From NCBI RefSeq assembly GCF_000148995.1, contig NZ_GL538352.1, positions 744,001 through 808,000 on the forward strand: 64,000 nucleotides of DNA, given 5' to 3'. Shown piece after piece: positions 56,871 to 64,000 of the stretch. Every line of letters starts with the position of its first letter. The stretch's first letter is position 1. A model generated the notes under the pieces. The model saw only the letters and a program-made list of their open reading frames with translations, was not told where the DNA came from and ran no database searches. The DNA is from Listeria grayi DSM 20601. GTDB lineage: Bacteria; Bacillota; Bacilli; Lactobacillales; Listeriaceae. The translations under genes were made by a program, and so were the position numbers.

Positions 56871-59099
56871 CTGCACAGACCTCTAAGTACGCTTTTTCTG
56901 ACGCTGATTCTCAGCATCACACTGTTTCATTTTTATCCACAAACTGCAATCTTAATGTGCAGCTTTAGCTGCTGCGCATTTGCTGTTTTAAAAAAAAGAA
57001 CATGGCTGTTGGTCGCTTTTATCACCCTGTTATACCTGCTTTTCTTACAATGGACACATCATGGAAATTCACAGTTGCAAAGTAGAAGTGAACGGAATGG
57101 CTACATCTCAGAGCGGCTAGACATAGACGGAAACCAATTTCGAACGGTTCTCCAGACCTCGACTGGAAGAATCCAAGTAACCTATAAAATCAATCAGCTC
57201 TCCGAAAAAAAGCAACTGCAGAAGCTAGAATATGGAAATTATCTTTTTTTAAAGGGGGAAACGACTCCTCCACAGAAGAGTAGAAATTTTGACCAGTTCG
57301 ATTATGCTGCTTTTCTAGAAAAAAATAATATTAAGGCGGTTTTTCAAGCAAAAGAATTGCGGATAGGTACTAAAAAGCGTAATACACCGCTATTACTCAT
57401 AAAAAACTATCGCCGCTTTTTGTATACGCATATCGAAAATACATTACCACAACCAACAAGCGCTTATGTTGCGGCATTAATACTTGGAGAACGCACTAAC
57501 TTTTCCGAAGAAAGCTACCGGGACTTCCAAGAACTAGGAGTTGTGCATTTATTAGCGATATCCGGTCTGCACATCCAAGTACTTTTAAAAGCAGTATACT
57601 ATCTGCTGATTCGCATCCGGCTACCGCATGAATATGCAAAAATCAGTATTGTTATCTTTATTCCCTTCTATATTTTTTTGACAGGGGCAGGACCATCAGT
57701 TACGAGAGCCGGTATTATGGCGCTGCTAAGCTATCTATTACCGCTTTTTATGAAGAAAATCGATCCTTTTACCGCACTTTGTGCCAGTGGTATAATCTGC
57801 TTATTTATTCGCCCTATGCAGCTGTTTGATGTGGGATTCCAGCTGAGTTACGCACTGACAGCAGGTATTATTCTTTCTAATCAAAAAATCTTACGCCGCT
57901 TTACCTCTAATTGGAGCCAGATGTTTGTGCTTTCTTGGATCACAACATGGATCTCTATCCCCATTGTCTGTTATCACTTTTATCAAATCTCCTGGACAGG
58001 TATTTTTCTCAATTTGATTTATGTTCCATTATTTGTTTTTTTCGTCCTCCCATTATCCTTTCTCTCTTTTTGCTTCCCGATAGCAGCAGTTTATGGCAAT
58101 CCTTTACTGCTTTTCATGGAAAAAATCACGCATTATCTCGGCAGTATTCCGTATCAAGTGCTGATAACTGGAAGGCCCCATCCAAGTTTGATTATCGCTA
58201 TTCTTGCATTGATCTATCTTTTTTTTCTCCTTTGGGAAAATCGAAAAACCTCCCGCTACATTTGCCTTATTGCTGTTTTCGTATTGCTGCTTCTAAGTAA
58301 AAGTAATTGGATAGGGAAGGTAACATTTATTGATATTGGTCAAGGGGACAGTATTTTGATTCAATTACCAAATAACAAGGGGAATTACCTCATTGATACT
58401 GGCGGACAAATGGCTTTCCAACAAGAAAAATGGCAAAAACGAAGGCGCGATTTTACAGTTGGGAAAAATATCCTTGTCCCCGTCCTGAAATCAAAAGGAA
58501 TCGGAAAATTGGATAAAGTGATCGTAACACATAGTGATGCAGACCATATGGGAGCACTCGAAGAATTGGAAGCAGAAATAACCATGAAGCAGTTATATCA
58601 TGGAGAGGGCGCAGAACAGAAGAAAATCCTGCAAAAAGCCTTACAAAAATGGCCTTCTTCTAAAGTACACACGATGAGAGCGGGAGACAGTTGGGACATA
58701 GGCGACGGCATCCATTTTGAATGCCTCTACCCATCCAAACAAGGAAAGGGAGAAAACAACGATTCACTTGTTATCAAAGCAAACTTAGATGGAAAAACAT
58801 GGTTGTTCACGGGTGACTTGGAAGCGGAGGGGGAGGTACAGCTATTGAATAAAGCAATTCGAGCGGATATATTAAAAGTTGGTCACCACGGTAGTAAAAC
58901 TTCTACGTCCCTTGCATTTGCTAAAACTGTAAATCCAAGAATAGCTATTATCTCCTGTGGCGTAAACAATCGCTTTGGTCATCCGCATCGGCAAACATTA
59001 GCGACGCTGCGGCAGATAGGCGCAGTTGTGTACCGTACCGATCTGCAAGGCGAGATTCGCTATACGTTTGGACAAGGTTTTACATTCAAATTAGACTAG
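56871..59099 (+). CDS. comEC: Competence DNA channel ComEC/Rec2, probable CTG start
   Basis: 742 residues from CTG. The first ATG in frame (56955) would remove part of the first membrane helix, while CTG 56871 sits exactly 8 bases after GGAGG (56858-56862) and gives LHRPLSTLFLTLILSITLF, a helix. There is no ATG/GTG/TTG between the preceding in-frame stop (56841) and 56955. Competence domain with many membrane helices (about 210-490; LLAISGLHIQVLLK), then a metallo-beta-lactamase domain: IDIGQGDSILIQLP, VTHSDADHMGALEEL, LKVGHHGSKTSTSLA. Confidence 0.93.
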   Translation: MHRPLSTLFLTLILSITLFHFYPQTAILMCSFSCCAFAVLKKRTWLLVAFITLLYLLFLQWTHHGNSQLQSRSERNGYISERLDIDGNQFRTVLQTSTGRIQVTYKINQLSEKKQLQKLEYGNYLFLKGETTPPQKSRNFDQFDYAAFLEKNNIKAVFQAKELRIGTKKRNTPLLLIKNYRRFLYTHIENTLPQPTSAYVAALILGERTNFSEESYRDFQELGVVHLLAISGLHIQVLLKAVYYLLIRIRLPHEYAKISIVIFIPFYIFLTGAGPSVTRAGIMALLSYLLPLFMKKIDPFTALCASGIICLFIRPMQLFDVGFQLSYALTAGIILSNQKILRRFTSNWSQMFVLSWITTWISIPIVCYHFYQISWTGIFLNLIYVPLFVFFVLPLSFLSFCFPIAAVYGNPLLLFMEKITHYLGSIPYQVLITGRPHPSLIIAILALIYLFFLLWENRKTSRYICLIAVFVLLLLSKSNWIGKVTFIDIGQGDSILIQLPNNKGNYLIDTGGQMAFQQEKWQKRRRDFTVGKNILVPVLKSKGIGKLDKVIVTHSDADHMGALEELEAEITMKQLYHGEGAEQKKILQKALQKWPSSKVHTMRAGDSWDIGDGIHFECLYPSKQGKGENNDSLVIKANLDGKTWLFTGDLEAEGEVQLLNKAIRADILKVGHHGSKTSTSLAFAKTVNPRIAIISCGVNNRFGHPHRQTLATLRQIGAVVYRTDLQGEIRYTFGQGFTFKLD

Positions 59100-59166
59100 G
59101 GCTTGTCATCTTCCGAAAGATGCCTTACGATAGAAGGATAATAAAGTAGGAAGGTGCTAGGGACAT

Positions 59167-60195
59167 ATGTTAGCTGAATGGAATCGTATCAACAAAGGAA
59201 AGCTCGCTCCGCTCTATCTTATTATCGGAACAGAGGATTATATTATCAATGAAACCAAAAAGAAATTAAGTGACCAAATCTTAGAAGCAGAAAATTCGGA
59301 ATTTAATTATGCCAATTTTGATTTAGAAGAAACGCCTGTCGAAACGGTAATCGAAGAAGCGGAAAGCATGCCTTTTTTCGGAGATCGTCGTTTGGTGATC
59401 GCCAGTAATCCCGTTTTTCTAACTGCTGAAAAAACAAAATCCAAAATCGAGCACCGAACAGAGAATTTGGAACGCTACCTCGCAGAACCAGCGCCTTATT
59501 CTGTGTTATGTATTATCGCGCGTACACCTAAATTAGATGAACGAAAGAAACTGACAAAATTAATAAAAAAACAAGCAACTGTGATTGAAGCAAAACCGCC
59601 AGCAGAAAAAGAATTGAAACAGTGGCTCATGAATGAAATCGCAAAAGCAGAAATGAAGATAGAACCCGCTGCGTTGGATCGCTTGATTGAATTGACCAAT
59701 ATCAATTTGACTACTAGCATGAACGAACTGCAAAAATTAATGCTTTACGGTCAAGAAGAACGGCTTGTGACAGTGGATAGTGTCGAACAACTCGTAGTTC
59801 GCTCATTGGAACAAAATATTTTTTTATTGCTTGATAAAATGATTGCCTTTGATATTGCCGGAGCTTTGCGTATTTATTATGATCTTTTAAAGCAAAAAGA
59901 AGAGCCGATCAAGATCATGGCATTGATCGCAAGTCAGTTTAGACTGCTTAATCAATTAAAAATATTGGAAAAGCAAGGATATAGCCAGCAGCAGATGGCA
60001 ACTAAATTACGTGTTCATCCATTTCGTGTGAAATTGGCTAGCAGACAAGCTCGTAATTTCAGTCAACCAGATCTGGATTTCATTTTAAAACAACTCGCAG
60101 CTATTGATTATGAATTGAAAACCGGGTATGGAAATAAAGAACAGAAGTTTGAATGGTTTTTATTTACACTACATGACAAACGAAAAGTTAGATAA
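59167..60195 (+). CDS. holA: DNA polymerase III delta subunit
   Basis: 342 residues. Clamp-loader wrench that opens the beta clamp. PLYLIIGTEDYIINETKKKL at the N terminus, MPFFGDRRLVIASNPVF near 75, and QFRLLNQLKILEKQGYSQQQMA near 265 are diagnostic. A promoter TTGTCA (59103-59108), 17 bases, TACGAT (59126-59131) is plausible. ATG 59167. It ends in a terminator shared with the convergent rpsT. Confidence 0.94.
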   Translation: MLAEWNRINKGKLAPLYLIIGTEDYIINETKKKLSDQILEAENSEFNYANFDLEETPVETVIEEAESMPFFGDRRLVIASNPVFLTAEKTKSKIEHRTENLERYLAEPAPYSVLCIIARTPKLDERKKLTKLIKKQATVIEAKPPAEKELKQWLMNEIAKAEMKIEPAALDRLIELTNINLTTSMNELQKLMLYGQEERLVTVDSVEQLVVRSLEQNIFLLLDKMIAFDIAGALRIYYDLLKQKEEPIKIMALIASQFRLLNQLKILEKQGYSQQQMATKLRVHPFRVKLASRQARNFSQPDLDFILKQLAAIDYELKTGYGNKEQKFEWFLFTLHDKRKVR

Positions 60196-60245
60196 AAAAA
60201 TCCCGCTGAGTATCCAATGACATTCGATAACTAGCGGGATTTTTT
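60195..60245. terminator. Bidirectional terminator between holA and rpsT
   Basis: AAAAAATCCCGCT (60195-60207) and AGCGGGATTTTTT (60233-60245), 13-bp arms with A- and T-runs. Confidence 0.92.
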
Positions 60246-60291
60246 ATAAAATGAAAAACACCACACATAAGGTGTGATGTTTGCTTCGCTA

Positions 60292-60546
60292 TTATTTAGC
60301 TAATTTAGCAGCTAAACGGGATTTGTTGCGAGCAGCATTGTTTCTATGGATCAATCCTTTGCTTGCAGCGCCATCCAATTTTTTGCTTGCTTCTACATAC
60401 AATTCTTGTGCGTTGTCTGCATTAGTTGCAGCTGCTTCTTCAAATTTCTTGATAGCAGTACGCATTGCGGAACGTTGTGCAGCATTGCGGCTGTTACGAG
60501 TCTCAGTTGTTTTTACGCGTTTGATTGCAGATTTGATATTTGGCAT
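60292..60546 (-). CDS. rpsT: 30S ribosomal protein S20
   Basis: 84 residues, Lys/Ala-rich helical protein: [50 protein letters not shown]. Binds 16S rRNA. ATG 60546 has GGAGGTGA upstream; a 3-codon upstream extension is not used. Placed opposite to lepA and holA, as in other Firmicutes. Confidence 0.97.
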   Translation of the reverse strand: MPNIKSAIKRVKTTETRNSRNAAQRSAMRTAIKKFEEAAATNADNAQELYVEASKKLDGAASKGLIHRNNAARNKSRLAAKLAK

Positions 60547-60702
60547 TCCATTCACCTCCGTCCAGACTAATGAGGTACTATTTATTTACTTCAAGATACC
60601 TTTAATTTTATTCAGAACACAAGTAATTATACCGAAAGTATCTTCATAATGCAATAATACTTTTCGATTTTATAGAAATTTATCATTAAATCCAAAGAGA
60701 GA

Positions 60703-60731
60703 TTGAAAGTTATGGCATCTACTGCTATAAT
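60703..60731 (+). promoter_or_regulatory. lepA promoter
   Basis: TTGAAA (60703-60708), 17-base spacer, TATAAT (60726-60731). Confidence 0.88.
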
Positions 60732-60785
60732 CAAGGTTAGTTTGCCATCGGAAATTGAGATGAGTTCTTATCAGGAGCTGGAGAT

Positions 60786-62618
60786 ATGAATAAAGAAGAA
60801 ATGCAAGCACGACAACAAAAAATAAGAAACTTTTCCATCATTGCTCATATCGATCATGGGAAAAGTACACTTGCCGACCGCATTCTGGAGAAAACCAATG
60901 CGTTGACCCATCGTGAAATGAAAAGCCAGTTATTGGATTCGATGGATTTAGAACGTGAACGCGGGATCACTATTAAATTGAACGCCGTACAATTGAATTA
61001 TCAAGCAAAAGATGGAGAAACATACATTTTTCATTTGATCGATACACCGGGACATGTCGATTTCACCTATGAGGTGTCGCGAAGTCTAGCTGCCTGTGAA
61101 GGCGCTATTTTAGTCGTTGATGCTGCCCAAGGGATTGAAGCACAGACACTTGCCAATGTCTATTTGGCACTTGATAATGATTTGGAAATATTACCTGTCA
61201 TCAATAAGATCGATCTTCCTGCTGCTGATCCGGAACGTGTTCGCGAAGAAGTAGAAGACGTGATTGGATTGGATGCAAGTGAAGCTGTCCTGGCTTCGGC
61301 AAAATCAGGGATCGGCATCGAAGAGATTCTAGAGCAGATCGTTGAAAAAGTTCCTGCACCAGGAGGAAGCATTGACAATCCTCTGAAAGCGTTGATCTTT
61401 GATTCGATTTTTGATCCATATAAAGGCGTTATCGCGAATATCCGGATCATGGACGGAATGGTAAAAGCCGGTGATACGATTCAAATGATGGCGACCGGTA
61501 AAGAGTTTGAAGTAACCGAAGTAGGTGTATTCACGCCGAAAACGACCCCGCGCGATAGTCTAATGGTAGGGGATGTAGGTTATATTACTGCTGCTATCAA
61601 AAATGTCGCAGATACGCATGTCGGTGATACGATCACACTTGCAAACAATCCTGCAAAAGAAGCGCTACCAGGTTATCGCCGTTTGAACCCAATGGTGTAC
61701 TGTGGCCTTTATCCGATCGACTCCTCACGGTATAATGATTTGCGTGATGCCCTTGAAAAGCTAGAATTGAATGATTCAGCGCTACAATATGAAGCTGAAA
61801 CTTCTCAAGCACTTGGATTTGGTTTCCGTGCTGGATTCTTAGGCTTACTGCATATGGAAATCATTCAGGAGCGGATCGAGCGCGAATTCAATATCGATTT
61901 GATCACTACGGCTCCGAGTGTTATCTATCATGTCAAAATGACTGATGGTTCCGAGATCGTGGTGGATAATCCAGCTGACATGCCGGATCAAACGAATGTT
62001 GCCAGCGTGGAAGAACCTTATGTAAAAGCAACTGTCATGGTACCGAATGATTATGTCGGTGCTGTAATGGAGCTAGCGCAAAACAAACGTGGAAATTTCA
62101 TTACAATGGAATATTTGGATGATATTCGCGTGAGTATTATTTATGAGATCCCATTATCTGAGATCGTCTATGATTTCTTTGATCAGTTAAAATCCAGTAC
62201 AAAAGGCTATGCGTCGTTTGATTATGAGCTGATCGGTTATAAAGAAAGCAAGCTAGTCAAAATGGATATTCTCCTTAATGGCGAGAAAGTCGATGCGCTC
62301 AGCTTTATCGTTCATCGTGATTTTGCTTATGAGCGCGGCAAGATCATTGTTGAAAAGTTAAAAGAACTTATTCCTCGGCAGCAGTTCGAAGTTCCGATCC
62401 AATCCGCGATCGGCACAAAGATCGTTTCGCGTTCGACCATCAAGGCGCTGCGTAAAAACGTCCTTGCAAAATGCTACGGCGGCGATGTTTCCAGAAAACG
62501 TAAATTATTAGAAAAACAAAAAGAAGGTAAAAAACGGATGAAATCGATTGGTTCCGTGGAAGTTCCGCAAGAAGCCTTTATGGCGATCTTGAAGATGGAT
62601 GATTCCCCTTCCAAATAA
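60786..62618 (+). CDS. lepA: Elongation factor 4 (LepA)
   Basis: 610 residues, ribosome-binding GTPase. G1 [14 protein letters not shown] near 20, G2 RERGITI, G3 DTPGHVDF near 85, G4 NKID near 139. The LepA-specific C-terminal domain has [18 protein letters not shown] near the end. ATG follows CAGGAGC. It heads lepA-hemW, separated by a hairpin. Confidence 0.98.
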   Translation: MNKEEMQARQQKIRNFSIIAHIDHGKSTLADRILEKTNALTHREMKSQLLDSMDLERERGITIKLNAVQLNYQAKDGETYIFHLIDTPGHVDFTYEVSRSLAACEGAILVVDAAQGIEAQTLANVYLALDNDLEILPVINKIDLPAADPERVREEVEDVIGLDASEAVLASAKSGIGIEEILEQIVEKVPAPGGSIDNPLKALIFDSIFDPYKGVIANIRIMDGMVKAGDTIQMMATGKEFEVTEVGVFTPKTTPRDSLMVGDVGYITAAIKNVADTHVGDTITLANNPAKEALPGYRRLNPMVYCGLYPIDSSRYNDLRDALEKLELNDSALQYEAETSQALGFGFRAGFLGLLHMEIIQERIEREFNIDLITTAPSVIYHVKMTDGSEIVVDNPADMPDQTNVASVEEPYVKATVMVPNDYVGAVMELAQNKRGNFITMEYLDDIRVSIIYEIPLSEIVYDFFDQLKSSTKGYASFDYELIGYKESKLVKMDILLNGEKVDALSFIVHRDFAYERGKIIVEKLKELIPRQQFEVPIQSAIGTKIVSRSTIKALRKNVLAKCYGGDVSRKRKLLEKQKEGKKRMKSIGSVEVPQEAFMAILKMDDSPSK

Positions 62619-62625
62619 TAAAATG

Positions 62626-62661
62626 AAAAAGAGTTGTCAGCATATACTGGCAGCTCTTTAT
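62626..62661 (+). terminator. Hairpin between lepA and hemW
   Basis: AAAGAGTTGTCAG pairs with CTGGCAGCTCTTT (two G-U type pairs) around CATATA, followed by ATTAG; a weak or partial terminator. Confidence 0.6.
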
Positions 62662-62682
62662 TAGAAAGAAGGCCTTGTCAAA

Positions 62683-63810
62683 ATGAGTTCTGTTTATATC
62701 CATATCCCATTTTGCGAACATATTTGTTATTATTGCGACTTTAATAAAGTCTTTTTAGAAGGTCAGCCGGTGGATCGTTATGTCGATTTGTTGATCAGAG
62801 AAATGGAAATGGTAACAGGAAAGCAAGAATTAGAACCGATCGATACAGTATTTGTAGGTGGAGGGACACCAACGACATTAAATGAAAAACAGCTTGCCCG
62901 CTTATGCACAGCTATTCATCGACTTTTGCCACTACGGGAAAACGCGGAGTTTTCCTTTGAAGCAAATCCAGGTGACTTGTCGCTCGAAAAAATCCAGGTT
63001 TTGAAAGACCATGGCGTCAACCGTATCAGTATGGGCGTGCAGAGTTTTAATAATGAGCTGCTAAAAAAAATCGGCCGGATCCATACCACAAAAGATGTGT
63101 ATCAGTCTGTCGATAATCTCCGAAAGATCGGTTTGGATAATGTCAGCATCGATTTGATTTTCAGCTTGCCGACACAAACCTTCGCTGATTTTAAAGATAC
63201 GCTCACGCAAGCACTTGATCTGGATCTACCGCATTATTCTGCCTATTCGCTCATTATCGAGCCAAAAACGATTTTTTATAACTTGATGCAAAAAGGGCAG
63301 TTGATCTTGCCGAAACAAGAAATCGAGGCGAATATGTACGATACCTTAATGAATGAAATGGAAAAACACGGCCGCAGACAATATGAGATCAGCAATTTTG
63401 CTAAACCGGGTTTTGAAAGTAGACACAATATCGTTTACTGGAGCAATGAACATTATTATGGTTTCGGTGCAGGAGCGCACGGTTATCTGGGCGAACAGCG
63501 TTACAGCAATTTTGGACCGATCAAAAAATATATGGAACCGCTCGAAAACGGGGAACTTCCTGTTTTCCAAAGTAGAGTATTGCCGCTCCAAGAGAAAATG
63601 GAAGAGGAGATGTTCCTAGGTTTGCGGAAAGTGGACGGCGTATCAAAAGCGCATTTTTTGCAAAAATTTGGACAGAATTTGAATGATGTCTTCCCGCATG
63701 CAATCGAAAAGACGCTTGCGGAAGGTTTATTATATGAAAATGAGGAGCGGATCGCTCTTACTCGTGACGGTCGTTTTTTAGGAAATAATGTTTTCCAAGA
63801 ATTTATTTGA
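62683..63810 (+). CDS. hemW: Heme chaperone HemW (radical SAM, formerly oxygen-independent coproporphyrinogen oxidase-like)
   Basis: 375 residues. Radical SAM cluster CEHICYYCDF (CxxxCxxC near 12-19), GGGTPTTL near 60, and RISMGVQSFNNELLKKIGR near 108. It lacks the extended N terminus of true HemN, so HemW (heme delivery) is the better name. RBS is weak (AAGAAGG). Followed by the hrcA promoter. Confidence 0.94.
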   Translation: MSSVYIHIPFCEHICYYCDFNKVFLEGQPVDRYVDLLIREMEMVTGKQELEPIDTVFVGGGTPTTLNEKQLARLCTAIHRLLPLRENAEFSFEANPGDLSLEKIQVLKDHGVNRISMGVQSFNNELLKKIGRIHTTKDVYQSVDNLRKIGLDNVSIDLIFSLPTQTFADFKDTLTQALDLDLPHYSAYSLIIEPKTIFYNLMQKGQLILPKQEIEANMYDTLMNEMEKHGRRQYEISNFAKPGFESRHNIVYWSNEHYYGFGAGAHGYLGEQRYSNFGPIKKYMEPLENGELPVFQSRVLPLQEKMEEEMFLGLRKVDGVSKAHFLQKFGQNLNDVFPHAIEKTLAEGLLYENEERIALTRDGRFLGNNVFQEFI

Positions 63811-63848
63811 CCTTCTTTGACAAAATATAAAAAAACAAGTGTTTTCTG

Positions 63849-63877
63849 TTGACTATCACCATATTGTTTGGTAAATT
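63849..63877 (+). promoter_or_regulatory. hrcA operon promoter
   Basis: TTGACT (63849-63854), 17-base spacer, TAAATT (63872-63877), directly before the CIRCE element. Confidence 0.8.
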
Positions 63878-63888
63878 AATAATTGTAT

Positions 63889-63915
63889 TTAGCACTTAGA
63901 AGTTCAGAGTGCTAA
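63889..63915. promoter_or_regulatory. CIRCE operator
   Basis: TTAGCACTT-N9-GAGTGCTAA matches the CIRCE consensus TTAGCACTC-N9-GAGTGCTAA at all but one base. HrcA binds it to repress the heat-shock operon (hrcA-grpE-dnaK-dnaJ). Confidence 0.95.
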
Positions 63916-63932
63916 AAATAGAGGTGATAATC

Positions 63933-64000
63933 ATGTTAACGGAAAGACAGCTGTTGATTTTTCGTGCAATTATTGATCACTTTACCTGGACCGTGCAGCC
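63933..64000 (+). CDS. hrcA: Heat-inducible repressor HrcA, N-terminal part
   Basis: ATG 63933 after GAGGTGA; 22 complete codons ([22 protein letters not shown]) before the window end, matching the HrcA N-terminal winged-helix start. The CIRCE element upstream confirms autoregulation. Confidence 0.93.
   Translation, partial: MLTERQLLIFRAIIDHFTWTVQ

Overview
The window comes from a low-to-moderate GC Gram-positive genome and reads as the chromosome of a Listeria-type bacterium (Listeriaceae). Three things support this: the protein sequences (RelA, GreA, HrcA, AlaS and others look listerial), the strong AGGAGG-type ribosome binding sites with frequent TTG/GTG starts, and a gene order that, from memory, matches the recJ-apt-relA ... 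lepA-hemW-hrcA segment of Listeria monocytogenes (about lmo1525 to lmo1475). Some blocks are not in the place I remember for L. monocytogenes, notably an agmatine deiminase cluster, so this is probably another species of the genus.

Layout: 1-9.7 kb holds recJ (3' end), apt, relA, dtd, a spermidine-acetyltransferase-like GNAT gene, an SH3b cell-wall amidase (minus strand) and the T-box controlled hisS-aspS operon. 9.7-12.5 kb is a minus-strand block: a small membrane protein, the nrgAB (amtB-PII) operon with two GlnR/TnrA boxes, and cymR. 12.5-19.7 kb holds rarA, 6S RNA, a cysteine desulfurase with mnmA (tRNA thiolation), a TPR protein and recD2.

19.7-33.6 kb is the accessory part: an Rrf2-type regulator with a broken YhgE/Pip gene, a WYL regulator facing a VOC/ClbS pair and a 37-residue membrane peptide, a nested inverted-repeat element, a complete agmatine-to-putrescine/ATP pathway (ptcA, antiporter, aguA, arcC, RpiR regulator), and then a decayed stretch with remnants of a DUF3850 phage-type gene, a papain-fold amidase and a UvrX polymerase. 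33.6-38 kb holds a two-component system facing an ABC exporter.

38-64 kb is conserved core: T-box alaS, ireB-ruvX-yrzB, dedA, mltG, trmR, udk, greA, yrrS and mtnN. A second copy of the amidase-remnant/small-membrane-protein module follows, then pepF, the yqeG-yqeH-aroE-yhbY-nadD-yqeK-rsfS ribosome/NAD operon, a methyltransferase, comEA-comEB-comEC, holA, rpsT, lepA, hemW, and the CIRCE-controlled start of hrcA.

The most interesting non-routine signals are: the twice-present, differently decayed module of a papain-fold amidase plus a small membrane protein; an overlapping Asp/His specifier (GACAC) in the hisS-aspS T-box; an alaS T-box whose terminator stem encloses the T-box; terminator-like hairpins in the greA and relA leaders; a nested repeat between duplicated terminators at 25.2-25.4 kb; a CTG start for comEC; and a composite hairpin that would bury the ribosome binding site of the gene after nrgB. 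No rRNA, tRNA, CRISPR array, intact IS or intact prophage was seen.
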